Of a stretch of 64,000 nt of DNA, positions 33,411 to 42,134 are shown in pieces. Source of the DNA: Lignipirellula cremea. GTDB taxonomy: Bacteria > Planctomycetota > Planctomycetia > Pirellulales > Pirellulaceae. Location: contig NZ_CP036433.1 of the NCBI RefSeq assembly GCF_007751035.1, positions 7,979,001 to 8,043,000 of the forward strand, read 5' to 3'. The notes below the pieces were generated by a model that was given only the letters and a program-made list of their open reading frames with translations, had not been told where the DNA came from and did no database searches. A program made the translations under genes and the position numbers. How positions within the stretch are numbered: the stretch's first letter is position 1; each line of letters opens with the position of its first letter.

Positions 33411-34583
33411 CTACGACGGGCTCGTTTCCCGGGCCGGGTCGTTCGCTGGTGCGGCTCCGCAGCGGGGGTTCAGCAAGCGGGCCCAGGGATCGGACTTTTC
33501 CAGCCAGCGTTTGAATCGCAGGCCTTGCGCCCTGGGGCTGGCGGCGTAGTGGGAATAGCAGAGTAACGGATTCACTTGCGACAGCCAGTTCCGTTTGCCC
33601 TGCAGGTAATCGACGCCCAGATCAAATTCGGTGTCGCCGCGGTGGGCGCTGTCTTCGAGCATCCGTTTCATCAGCACGGTGCCGGCCCCTTGCGCGGCGA
33701 ACTCGCCGTTGAACCCCTGACGCAGGCCAAAGACGCGATTCTCCCAGATGTAGTTATACGCAAAGGCGATCGGCCGCTCGTCCAGCCAGATCAGGTTCAG
33801 GTCGAGCGCTCCGCTGTCGACGGCCGTTTGATGGGCGTCGTGCAGAAAGTCGCGAACCTGAACGTGCGACAGCGTCGTGCCGCTGGATGAATTCGCCTGC
33901 CAGCTGCTGCTGGCGGCCTGCAGACAGGCTTCATACAGATCCCAGCGGGGATCGTTGTCACCATAACGGGCGCCGCGCGGCCGGTAGCGTTCATAGCGCA
34001 GGCGGCCTAGAGCGTTCAGTTTCTTCTCGTTCCGCCGCACGTTGCTGCGACGTTTGGCATTCCGCGTGTTCCAGTAAGCGTCCCAGCCCTCGGCAAGGTT
34101 GGCCGTGGCCGACGAGCCCCATTCCCAGACCGTGGCGGGAACGCCGGCGTACGTCATGGCTTCGGTGGTTTGCTGCCGCAGCACGGGATCGGCCGGCGAC
34201 CAGCGCAGCTCCAGCAGGTCCCAGTCCCGCCGCTCGGCCCGTACGTGGACGAGCGCCGCTTCCAGCAACTCGGCCGGATCCGCTCCGACCGGCCCATAAA
34301 AGGCTCCCCAGCCGTCAAGCGGCCAGGTCAACACGCGCACTTTCCCCAGCCGCGTGGCTTCGGAGCGTACGACCAGCGGCACAATCCCGCGGGGATGGCT
34401 CGGCCGGCCCACCACCATCACGCGCAACCGTTGTCCCGCCTGGAAATGGCGCCAGTAGGTTTCCAGCCAGGCAAAGGTGCGGAAGAAATCGGCGCCGGGC
34501 GTTTCGCCTAATAATCGATCCCACGCCCCGCGCAGCTTCAACAGGTCTTCGAACTGGTTAATTTCATAGACGCCGGTGTTCAT
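33411..34583 (-). CDS. CelD/BcsL-type GNAT acetyltransferase
   Basis: A 390-residue protein of the GNAT type found in exopolysaccharide loci (Pfam GNAT_6/CelD-like). N-terminal DFFRTFAWLETYWRHFQAG, then LRVMVVGRPSHPRGIVPLVV, and in the second half LNLIWLDERPIAFAYNYIWE and FDLGVDYLQGKRNW are typical of the duplicated GNAT fold. It probably transfers an acyl group to a polysaccharide or precursor. It is downstream of a sugar transferase gene on the same strand, separated by 190 nt, which supports an exopolysaccharide role. Confidence 0.82.
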   Translation of the reverse strand: MNTGVYEINQFEDLLKLRGAWDRLLGETPGADFFRTFAWLETYWRHFQAGQRLRVMVVGRPSHPRGIVPLVVRSEATRLGKVRVLTWPLDGWGAFYGPVGADPAELLEAALVHVRAERRDWDLLELRWSPADPVLRQQTTEAMTYAGVPATVWEWGSSATANLAEGWDAYWNTRNAKRRSNVRRNEKKLNALGRLRYERYRPRGARYGDNDPRWDLYEACLQAASSSWQANSSSGTTLSHVQVRDFLHDAHQTAVDSGALDLNLIWLDERPIAFAYNYIWENRVFGLRQGFNGEFAAQGAGTVLMKRMLEDSAHRGDTEFDLGVDYLQGKRNWLSQVNPLLCYSHYAASPRAQGLRFKRWLEKSDPWARLLNPRCGAAPANDPARETSPS

Positions 34584-34681
34584 TTATCGTTATCGCCCGG
34601 TCAAAAAAGGAGTTATCAAACCTGGGACTGTCTCCGCGCCGACACGAGTGCTGCGTCAAACCATAGAATCAGGTTTCTCTC

Positions 34682-34720
34682 AATCAGCCGCCGGGCGCTA
34701 GCCCCCGGTTTATTTTGGCA
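34682..34720. repeat. Palindromic GCCGGGCGCTAGCCCCCGG-type motif
   Basis: AATCAGCCGCCGGGCGCTAG continues into CCCCCGGTTTATTTT. It forms a GC-rich stem followed on the + strand by a T-rich tail, but both flanking genes are on the minus strand, so terminator use is unlikely. I recall similar palindromes scattered in planctomycete genomes; that cannot be tested here. Confidence 0.45.
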
Positions 34721-34773
34721 GCACAGCAGCACGGCCGAAATCGCTCACTCTAAAATTGAAACTTGACGCACCA

Positions 34774-36183
34774 CTAGTAGGCATTCTCGCCTTTGAAAAC
34801 GACCAGCACGGTACGGAACAGGATGCGGATATCCATCCAGATCGACCATTCGCGAATGTACTGGTGGTCGCACTCGACCCGCCTGGCCATTTTCTCCAGC
34901 GTGTCGGTCTCTCCGCGCCAGCCGTTGACCTGCGCGAGTCCCGTGATTCCCGGCTTGACCTTGTGCCGCAGCATGTAGCCCTGGATCTGGTTGCGATACG
35001 CTTCGTTATGCGCCGAGGCATGGGGCCGCGGTCCGACCAGCGACATGGAGCCATCGAGCACGTTGAACAGTTGGGGCAGTTCATCAAGCGACGTCCGCCG
35101 CAGCAGTCCGCCCAAAGGAGTAATGCGGGGATCGTTCCGTGTCGCCTGTTTCACCTGCGGTCCGTTGTCCATCACCCGCATGCTGCGAAATTTCCAGACC
35201 AGGATCTCCCGTCCGTCCAGTCCGTACCGTTTCTGGCGAAAGAACACCGGACCGGGCGACGTGACTTTGATCGCGACGGCGATCGCCAGCATCGGCAGGC
35301 TCAACATCGCCAGGGCGATCGAAGCCAGCACCAGATCGCTGATCCGCTTGATCACTCCGTCGACGCCATAGAAAGGATTCTCAAACACGCTGACCACCGG
35401 CAAACCGCTGATATTGGTCCACCGCGAGTGCAACAGCTCAAATACAAAAAAGTCGGGCACAATATAAACCGACGCAGTCGAATCGCTCAGCCGGGCCAGC
35501 ACCTCGCGAATGCGCTGCTCGGCCCGCATCGGGAAGGCGATGTAAATCCGATCGACCTCCCCGCGCCGGGCCTGCTGCACCAGCACTTCCAGGTCGCCCA
35601 CTTTTTCGCCTACGCTTGGCGGCAGATCCAACAGCCGGCTGTCAGGACGATCATCGTAGAAGCCCGACAGTTTCAGCCCCATTTCCGGCGCCGCTTCGAT
35701 ATTCTTCGCCAACTGGATGCCCAGATCATTCACGCCGACAATCGCAAAGGTGTGCGTATTGAGCCCCCGGGCGCGTAGCGTCTGGAGCAGATTGCGGAGA
35801 AAAATCCGGCTGGAAGCGAACAGCACCGGTGTCACGGCGAACCAGCACAGAATCACGCTTCGCGGCGTGTGATCGACAATCCGCACTGCAAAGGCGGCCG
35901 TCATCAGGGCCAGCAGCGTCGCGCCCCAGGTCGCCAGCGAGCAGACCAGCTCGCGTTCCAGCGGCACGCCCCGCCAGTTGCGATACAAACCACTGAAACC
36001 GGCCGACACAAAGAACATCACTATCGAGGCGGAGCCGATCAGCAGATAGCGCTCGCCCGTCATGGCCGTCGCCAGCGGAACCACCAGCGCCAACCCGGCG
36101 ATAATACACGCCGCGTCGACGATCCGATAAACGGTCTCCATCGGCGACCAGTGTTGGTGAATCCGTCGCAATCCGCTCGTCAT
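34774..36183 (-). CDS. Undecaprenyl-phosphate sugar phosphotransferase (WcaJ-like)
   Basis: A 469-residue polyprenyl glycosylphosphotransferase from the ATG at 36183; upstream in-frame ATGs at 36222 and 36237 are possible. Four predicted membrane helices (about 20-130) are followed by a Rossmann-like domain (TFAIVGVNDLGIQLAKNI), a further hydrophobic segment (LVLASIALAMLSLPMLAIAV) and the catalytic domain: SPGPVFFRQKRYGLDGR, WKFRSMRV, RRTSLDELPQLFNVLDGSMS and LVGPRPHA. It would start a lipid-linked exopolysaccharide repeat unit by moving a hexose-1-phosphate to undecaprenyl phosphate. The CelD-like acetyltransferase follows it. Confidence 0.9.
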   Translation of the reverse strand: MTSGLRRIHQHWSPMETVYRIVDAACIIAGLALVVPLATAMTGERYLLIGSASIVMFFVSAGFSGLYRNWRGVPLERELVCSLATWGATLLALMTAAFAVRIVDHTPRSVILCWFAVTPVLFASSRIFLRNLLQTLRARGLNTHTFAIVGVNDLGIQLAKNIEAAPEMGLKLSGFYDDRPDSRLLDLPPSVGEKVGDLEVLVQQARRGEVDRIYIAFPMRAEQRIREVLARLSDSTASVYIVPDFFVFELLHSRWTNISGLPVVSVFENPFYGVDGVIKRISDLVLASIALAMLSLPMLAIAVAIKVTSPGPVFFRQKRYGLDGREILVWKFRSMRVMDNGPQVKQATRNDPRITPLGGLLRRTSLDELPQLFNVLDGSMSLVGPRPHASAHNEAYRNQIQGYMLRHKVKPGITGLAQVNGWRGETDTLEKMARRVECDHQYIREWSIWMDIRILFRTVLVVFKGENAY

Positions 36184-36390
36184 ACCTGCACCGTTCCCAC
36201 AGCAGCTGAAAAAGACTCTCATGCCTGTCTCAAACATAGGACACGCCAGCGGCTGCGTTTGCGATTCCCCGCAATGCGACAAGAAATCCACGCCCCTTGA
36301 GAGCAAGAACAGCAGAGCAGGGGACCGACGAACAGCCGCAGCAGCAGGCAAAGATGACGATGGCGCCGGTTATCCGGATGGCGCCAGCTG

Positions 36391-36418
36391 CCAAGAAGAA
36401 GAAGAAGAAGAAGAAGAG
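36391..36418. repeat. (AAG)n simple sequence repeat
   Basis: About nine AAG units in a row, roughly 210 nt upstream of the sugar transferase start. On the minus strand it reads CTT repeats. Length variation would change spacing rather than reading frame. Confidence 0.6.
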
Positions 36419-36456
36419 CGCCCGTCAAACCCGGTTCAGCGATGCATTTTCCATGG

Positions 36457-36485
36457 TGAAAAAACGAGGTTGTTTCTCCCTCGTT
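36457..36485 (-). terminator. Intrinsic terminator of the phoH-pgpH-ybeY-corC operon
   Basis: On the minus strand AACGAGG and CCTCGTT form a 7-bp stem with a 9-nt loop followed by a T-run of about six. It lies about 60 nt after the corC stop codon at 36544. Confidence 0.75.
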
Positions 36486-36543
36486 CCTCGATCTACCTCC
36501 GCGGTGAATCCCTTTTTCCTTTCATCCGGCAGCAGAGCTTCCG

Positions 36544-37845
36544 TTAAACCTGCTCCCGCTGCATTTCGTCGATCAGTTCCAGGCGGACTTTTTCCACACG
36601 GCGGCGGCTGGCTTCCAGCACGGTGACGCGGACCTGTTCAATGGTGATCGACTCGCCCACCATGGGAATGCGGCCGAGCTGCTCCATGACCAGACCGGCG
36701 ATGGTGTCAAAGTCGTTGGTCTCGGCCAGGTTCAGCCCCAGCCGTTCGTTGATGTCGTCGAGATGGGTGCGGCCGTCGACGACGCTGGTCCGCTCGTCGA
36801 CCACCTGGATCTCGTCATCTTCTTCATCATCGGTTTCGTCGATGATATCGCCGACGATTTCCTCCAGGACGTCTTCAATGGTCACCACGCCGGCCGTGCT
36901 GCCGTATTCATCAATCACGATCGCCATGTGCACGCGCGTGTTACGGAACTCCTGCAGCAATTCGTCGAGATGTTTGGTCGCCGGAATCTTCCACGCTTCG
37001 CGCAAAATGGCGGGCAGGCTGCGGGCCGAATGATCGGGATCGGCCAGTACGGGCAGCAAGTCTTTGGCGTAAAGAATGCCGACAATGTTATCCAGCGTTT
37101 CTTCGTAAACGGGGATCCGCGTGCGGCCAACCTCGGTCACAAAGGCGACCATTTCATCCCACGGCATATCCACTTGAATGGCGTCGATATCGGTCCGCGA
37201 GGTCATGATATCCGACACATCGTCGTCGCTGAGCTCCATCACCCCTTCGATCATGTCGCGGGCGTCGGCCTCTAGCAGGCCTTCCCGTTCGCCAGCGCTG
37301 ACCATACTGAGGATCTCGTCTTCAAAAGCTTCTTCTTCGTCGTCTTCTTCGGCATGGCGCCCCGCCAGCCGACGGCTTAACTGGCCGACGAAGTTCACGC
37401 CGATGGAAAACGGCCACACAAAAAAGCCGATCACCAGCCAGATCCGCCAGGTGTGGTACAGAAACGGAGCCGACCAGAACTTGACGACCGCCAGCGGAAT
37501 CCAGTGGGTCACCGCCAGCAGGCCGACCGTGGCCGCACCAAACAACAGCCCGACCGATGTCCAGTCCAGCGGATCCGGCAGGCGGCCGGTCGCCTGCGAC
37601 CAGAACACGCCGCCGATAATCGCGGCGGTGGTCGCCGCCAGCTGCAGGCTCTCGGCGCCTTCGGCCAGACGCTCGTAGTGGTCGAGCACGTCCCCGAAAA
37701 AGTCCAGGCGTTTCCGCCGCAGGCAGTACTCTTCCAGTTCGCCGGCGGAGAATTCCCGCAGCACCTTGGCGCCCAGGGCGGACCAGGCGGCGATCACCAG
37801 GGCGGCGATCCAGATCGCCAGCAACGTATCAGGGGCGAACGTCAC
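36544..37845 (-). CDS. corC: HlyC/CorC-family CBS-domain membrane protein
   Basis: A 433-residue protein. The N-terminal third (about 1-165) is a DUF21/CNNM-like membrane region with several hydrophobic segments. A very acidic linker (EEDDEEEAFEDEI) follows. A CBS pair lies at about 200-325 (MTSRTDIDAIQVDMPWDE, HMAIVIDEYGSTAGVVTIED), and the C-terminal CorC/HlyC domain contains LVMEQLGRIPMVGESI. Family members handle Mg2+ or other divalent cations; direct transport is not shown. GTG start with GGAG 9 nt upstream. It follows ybeY in a conserved gene order. Confidence 0.88.
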   Translation of the reverse strand: MTFAPDTLLAIWIAALVIAAWSALGAKVLREFSAGELEEYCLRRKRLDFFGDVLDHYERLAEGAESLQLAATTAAIIGGVFWSQATGRLPDPLDWTSVGLLFGAATVGLLAVTHWIPLAVVKFWSAPFLYHTWRIWLVIGFFVWPFSIGVNFVGQLSRRLAGRHAEEDDEEEAFEDEILSMVSAGEREGLLEADARDMIEGVMELSDDDVSDIMTSRTDIDAIQVDMPWDEMVAFVTEVGRTRIPVYEETLDNIVGILYAKDLLPVLADPDHSARSLPAILREAWKIPATKHLDELLQEFRNTRVHMAIVIDEYGSTAGVVTIEDVLEEIVGDIIDETDDEEDDEIQVVDERTSVVDGRTHLDDINERLGLNLAETNDFDTIAGLVMEQLGRIPMVGESITIEQVRVTVLEASRRRVEKVRLELIDEMQREQV

Positions 37846-37977
37846 GGCTGACTCTCCCCGGCGGGCAGAGCGCCCGGCGGTTCAAGGTCGGTGGACGGGA
37901 AACGCCGCTTCGGCCGGGATCGGCGTATCGGTCGGGAGCGGCTGGGGGCCGCTAACATTCTCCTGGTCATGGTCAAC

Positions 37978-38451
37978 TTATTCTTGCGGTTCAGGAAGCG
38001 ACGGGAGACAAACTCCCAGCGCGGCTAAATAGTGCGATTCGGCGGCGCGCATCGCTTGCCGTTCCGCCGGAGAATGGTCATCGTGTCCGACCAGATGCAA
38101 CGCCCCGTGCACCACGTAAAGCAGCAGTTCATGGGCCCAGGGGATCTGCAGGTCGGCCGCGCTGGACTGGGCCGTATCGACGCTGACGATAATCTCCCCT
38201 TCCAGGTGTTCCCCTTGCCGGTCGAACAGGAAGCTCAGCACGTCGGTCGGGTAGTCGTGCTCAAGGTGTTCCCGGTTCAGCACATGCATGGCGGGATCGT
38301 CGACAATCGCCAGACTCACGGCGCCTGTCCTGACGCCCGCTTCGTGCAGCACCAGTCGCAGCCCTTCGAGGAGCGGGCGTTCCTCGACCGGGAGCCGGGT
38401 TTGCCGGTTTGTACAGTCGAGTTCCAAGGGGGGAGACGAGCTTGCGTTCAT
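37978..38451 (-). CDS. ybeY: Endoribonuclease YbeY (16S rRNA maturation)
   Basis: A 157-residue protein that trims and quality-controls 16S rRNA using a bound zinc ion. The metal motif is HGALHLVGHDDH at 115-126. The usual pattern is H-x3-H-x5-H; here the last His is at x6 after the second, with an extra Asp and an additional His123, a minor variant. The RNA-binding NREHLEHDYPTDVLSF (residues 59-74) is typical. Its ATG overlaps the pgpH stop codon by 4 nt, indicating translational coupling. It is shorter in its N-terminal region than some orthologues but complete. Confidence 0.93.
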   Translation of the reverse strand: MNASSSPPLELDCTNRQTRLPVEERPLLEGLRLVLHEAGVRTGAVSLAIVDDPAMHVLNREHLEHDYPTDVLSFLFDRQGEHLEGEIIVSVDTAQSSAADLQIPWAHELLLYVVHGALHLVGHDDHSPAERQAMRAAESHYLAALGVCLPSLPEPQE

Positions 38452-40748
38452 GCCGATTGCGGTTTTGCCGGGTACTTCACGCGACCATGATAGACGGCCG
38501 TCAATGATTTTATCAGGCTTTGCTGGACGGTGTGAAGCTCTTTCAGCGTGAGAGCGCTTTCATCGAACTGCCCATCGAGCAGGCGTTTCATAGCGATATC
38601 GTTGACCAGGCTTTCAATGCGGGCCGGGCCCGGATCGACCAGCGTGCGACAGGCGCTTTCGACCGCGTCGGTCAGCATCATCACGGCCGCTTCACGGGTC
38701 TGCGGTTTGGGACCCGGATAGCGGAACGAGGATTCGTCGAGCGTCTTGGCGTCGGGATCAGCCTCGACCTTGCGGGCCGCCTGGACGTAAAAATACTCCA
38801 CCAGCGTGGTGCCATGATGCTGTTCGATAAAGTCAATAATGCACTCGGGCAGGCCGTTCTGGCGGGCCAGTTCGGCGCCGTCTTTGACATGGGCGATGAT
38901 CACCAGGGTGCTCATGGCCGGGGCGAGCGTATCGTGGCGGTTGGCCCCGTCGGATTGATTTTCGACAAAGTAACCAGGCTTGAGCATTTTGCCAATATCG
39001 TGGAAGTAAGCGCCCACGCGCACCAGCAAACCGTTGGCGCCGATCGACTCGGCCGCTGCTTCGCCGATCGAAGCCACGTTGATGGAATGGTTATAGGTGC
39101 CCGGCGCCCGGCGGACCAGTTCCTGCAGCAGGGGGTGCGACTGGTCCCCCAGCTCAAGCAGGCTGAGGTCGGTCTGGAAATCCAGCAGTTTCTCAAAGAA
39201 CGGCAGCAGACCCGCCATCAGCACGCTCGCCACCAGCGCCGAAAAAGCATACCAGGCGGCGTTCAGCAGCAGCGACTGCGTAAACGGCTGGCCGACCAGA
39301 ATCTCTACGCCCACGGCCGTAGCGAACGCCACCAGCGCGGACCAGAGTCCGGCAAAAATCAAACGGGTGCGGGTGCGGATCCGCTGCGCGACGACAATCG
39401 AAGCCGCCACGGCGGAGACAAAAATCACAAACTCGCCCAGCCCGGCTCCCAGCGAAAGGACCACCACCAAAGACACGGCCGAGGCCAGCAGCAGCGCCAG
39501 ATCCTGCCGGTAGGCGATGGCGATCGTCATCCCGAACAGCAGAATGGGAATCAGCTCCACCCGCCACTGGTCGCGGGCCGCCTGCCAGGCGAAGGCCACC
39601 GTCAGCACCACATAGGCCAGCAAGGTCAAAAACCGCCACAAGTCGGTGAGCAGGCGTCGGTCCCGATAGAACAGATACACGCCGCACAGCAGATAGAGCG
39701 CGGCGTACATGCCAAACTCCGCCAGCGTGCGGGCCACAATATCGGTCCATGACTGATGGGCGACGACGGCCTCGTGTTCTTTCCGCAGCAACAGCAGGTT
39801 GGCGGCCGTTAAAGGCCGGTGCGCTTCGATACCGGCCAGGGCGTCGCCGACCGCATAACTGACCATGACATCTTTCACTTCGGCGGCGGCTTCCGCCTGC
39901 TTTTCCGCCGTGGTCGTCTGGTCGTAAACGAGCGTCGGCTTGAGTCGCTGGTGCAGCCAGACATAAAGGCGTTTGGCGATGGAGTCCCGTTCATGGTCCG
40001 TCATGGTGAGCGAGGATAACTCGGCCGCCAGTTTGGCTTCCAACCGGCCGCCGACTTCGCCGATGCGCACTTCAGAAACGGGCGTCAGCCGGGCCGCCGC
40101 CACGTCGCCGACCGGGTGCGTCATGATCAGCGTCTGGTTCCCGTCCGCCATGTTGTGCGTCAGGTTGGTAAGGAGACCTTTATCTTCGTGATCCTGCAGG
40201 GCGTTTGCGAGCGCCTTTCGCAGCACGGCGATATTCGCGCTTTCGCCGCCTTCCTTGCTGGCGAACACGGCCTGCATCTCAGCGAAGGCCGCCTGGCTGA
40301 CTTCCTCGCTGACCGGACCGTTCGGCCCCGGCGCGAAAAACTCGCGCCAGACCGCCTGGTCCACGCTGCCAAAGTCCTCGACCTTGGTCACCTGCAGCAC
40401 CCGATCAATCAGGGCGTTCTGCAGCTGCACCAGCTGGCTGGGATCATTCGTGTAATAAGTGATAACCTCGGCGATCGCCTTTTCCCGGGCGCGATCGGTG
40501 GCGGTCACATCCTTCACTTCAAAGGAAGTGCTGGCCGTGAGCTTGCGGTCCGGTACATACCGCGTGCGATAAGAAAACGCCGGCTGCCAGCCTCCTGTCG
40601 CCGCAAACATGCAGACCGCAGCCCCCAGGCAGATGGCCGCGCGCAACAACACATCGGGACGCCGCACGCTTCGAAAAGCCCGGGCGATCTGGCCCGGAGG
40701 AAGCTCCAGGGCCGAGCGAGCACGTTTATAGCTACCCGTGGTAGACAT
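38448..40748 (-). CDS. pgpH: 7TM-HD cyclic-di-AMP phosphodiesterase family protein (PgpH-like)
   Basis: A 766-residue protein. An N-terminal membrane anchor (about 40-60) is followed by a 250-residue extracytoplasmic domain, seven closely spaced membrane helices (about 330-520) and a cytoplasmic HD domain. The HD domain carries YNHSINVASIGEAAAE, AYFHDIGKMLKPGYF (near 580) and IIDFIEQHHGTTLVEYFY. This architecture matches PgpH, which degrades c-di-AMP in Firmicutes; the substrate here is inferred. It lies between phoH and ybeY, the classic order, and overlaps ybeY by 4 nt. Confidence 0.9.
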   Translation of the reverse strand: MSTTGSYKRARSALELPPGQIARAFRSVRRPDVLLRAAICLGAAVCMFAATGGWQPAFSYRTRYVPDRKLTASTSFEVKDVTATDRAREKAIAEVITYYTNDPSQLVQLQNALIDRVLQVTKVEDFGSVDQAVWREFFAPGPNGPVSEEVSQAAFAEMQAVFASKEGGESANIAVLRKALANALQDHEDKGLLTNLTHNMADGNQTLIMTHPVGDVAAARLTPVSEVRIGEVGGRLEAKLAAELSSLTMTDHERDSIAKRLYVWLHQRLKPTLVYDQTTTAEKQAEAAAEVKDVMVSYAVGDALAGIEAHRPLTAANLLLLRKEHEAVVAHQSWTDIVARTLAEFGMYAALYLLCGVYLFYRDRRLLTDLWRFLTLLAYVVLTVAFAWQAARDQWRVELIPILLFGMTIAIAYRQDLALLLASAVSLVVVLSLGAGLGEFVIFVSAVAASIVVAQRIRTRTRLIFAGLWSALVAFATAVGVEILVGQPFTQSLLLNAAWYAFSALVASVLMAGLLPFFEKLLDFQTDLSLLELGDQSHPLLQELVRRAPGTYNHSINVASIGEAAAESIGANGLLVRVGAYFHDIGKMLKPGYFVENQSDGANRHDTLAPAMSTLVIIAHVKDGAELARQNGLPECIIDFIEQHHGTTLVEYFYVQAARKVEADPDAKTLDESSFRYPGPKPQTREAAVMMLTDAVESACRTLVDPGPARIESLVNDIAMKRLLDGQFDESALTLKELHTVQQSLIKSLTAVYHGRVKYPAKPQSA

Positions 40749-40756
40749 GGGGGCCG

Positions 40757-41710
40757 TTATTGGCTCGCGGGAGGGTTAGAAGGGGTCTCGTAAGCGTTAA
40801 CGATCTCCTGGACCAGCCGATGCCGGACAATATCCGACGTGGTCAGCCGCACGACCGCGACGCCTTGGATGGGCGCCAGGCGGGTCAAGGCATCGATCAG
40901 GCCGGAACGCGAATTGGGCGGCAGGTCGATCTGCGTCGGATCGCCCGAGACGACCATTTTGGAGCCTTCCCCCATCCGGGTGAGGAACATTTTCATCTGG
41001 GCGACGGTCGTGTTTTGCGCCTCGTCGAGAATCACAAACGCATCGTTTAACGTACGGCCGCGCATGTAGGCCAGCGGCGCCACCTCGATCACTTGCTGCT
41101 CCATACACAGCTTGATCTCGTCGTAATCGACCATCTCATGCAGGGCGTCCAGCAGGGGCCGCAGGTACGGATTGATCTTCGCCTGCAGGTCGCCGGGCAG
41201 GAACCCTAAACTTTCGCCCGCTTCGACCGCGGGCCGCACGAGCACAATCTTGCGAATCTGATGATGCTTGAGCGCTTCGACCGCCAGGGCCACCGCCAGA
41301 TAGGTTTTGCCCGTTCCGGCCGGTCCCACGGCGACGATCACGTCGTGCTTGCGGATCGCCTCGGCATAGGCCGCCTGGCCGGGAGTGCGGGGACGAATCT
41401 GTTTGATCGAATTGACAATGTCGATCGGGGTGAGCGGGCGCAGACTTTCGTCGCCGGTCGCCATCGCCAGAGCGAGAGCCACATCGTCGGGAGCCACCAG
41501 TCCACGCCGCAGCACCAGCCCTTTGAGTTGTTCAAGGACTTGCACGGCCTGCGCCACTTTGGCGTCGTCGCCGGCGACTCTGATCGCGCCGTCTCGATGC
41601 GTAATGTTTACGCCGAGAGTTTCGCGGATCACCCGCAGATGCTGGTCGCGAGGACCAAACAGCGGTAAGGCCAGCTGAGGCTGTTCGAGAGAAATTGTAG
41701 TTTCGGACAT
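40757..41710 (-). CDS. phoH: PhoH-family ATPase
   Basis: A 317-residue protein with Walker A VGPAGTGKTYLA (128-139), Walker B AFVILDEAQNTT and VVSGDPTQIDLP, and a final NAYETPSNPP tail. The N-terminal 95 residues resemble the KH-like RNA-binding part of PhoL proteins (LRVIRETLGVNITHRDGAIR). It heads the operon phoH, pgpH, ybeY, corC. Its partner YbeY suggests a role in RNA processing or ribosome maturation. The gap to pgpH is 8 nt. Confidence 0.93.
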   Translation of the reverse strand: MSETTISLEQPQLALPLFGPRDQHLRVIRETLGVNITHRDGAIRVAGDDAKVAQAVQVLEQLKGLVLRRGLVAPDDVALALAMATGDESLRPLTPIDIVNSIKQIRPRTPGQAAYAEAIRKHDVIVAVGPAGTGKTYLAVALAVEALKHHQIRKIVLVRPAVEAGESLGFLPGDLQAKINPYLRPLLDALHEMVDYDEIKLCMEQQVIEVAPLAYMRGRTLNDAFVILDEAQNTTVAQMKMFLTRMGEGSKMVVSGDPTQIDLPPNSRSGLIDALTRLAPIQGVAVVRLTTSDIVRHRLVQEIVNAYETPSNPPASQ

Positions 41711-42134
41711 TCAATTCGGCGCCGTTGAAGCACCGCGTCAGTTTTAAGCAACCGCCCTGGAGTGAATGACCACATTGGGTTCGAAGAGGTTCGGCCTGCG
41801 CCGACGGTTCGCCGCCAGGGCAGCTGGCCAACAACGCCAGCTATCTCAACTATACCTGAACTCTCGACCCGGCGGCCAGACGCCACTTGCCACATGCATG
41901 CAACCAGTTGCCATACATGGGTTTATAATTTTCGCTGAAACTCCGCACAAGAGGGAAATTCTGGCGCCCCTGGCAGTTTCCGCGTCGCCGTCTGGCTTGC
42001 GCGTCTTTCAGCAGGATAGCCTGCTTCGGCCAAGAAGGCCGCTGGGGAGGCGATTTTCTCGGCGAACTCTCTACGCTCCGGCCGCAAAACCGGTTCGCCA
42101 GTCCGCCGCCAGTCAGTGGCCTGGCGGCGGGCGA
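41711..42134. other. Intergenic region, no gene supported
   Basis: 424 nt between the phoH start and the end of the PPC gene, both on the minus strand. An AT-rich patch at 41921-41940 includes TATAAT on the + strand, but no well-spaced -35 box is visible. The phoH promoter should lie here. Confidence 0.5.

Larger units (their letters stand above)
36184..36543. other. Intergenic region with AAG tract and terminator
   Basis: About 360 nt. It holds the probable leader of the sugar transferase, an (AAG)n run at about 36391-36418 and the corC-side terminator at 36457-36485. Frames here encode only poly-Lys or random sequence. Confidence 0.6.
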
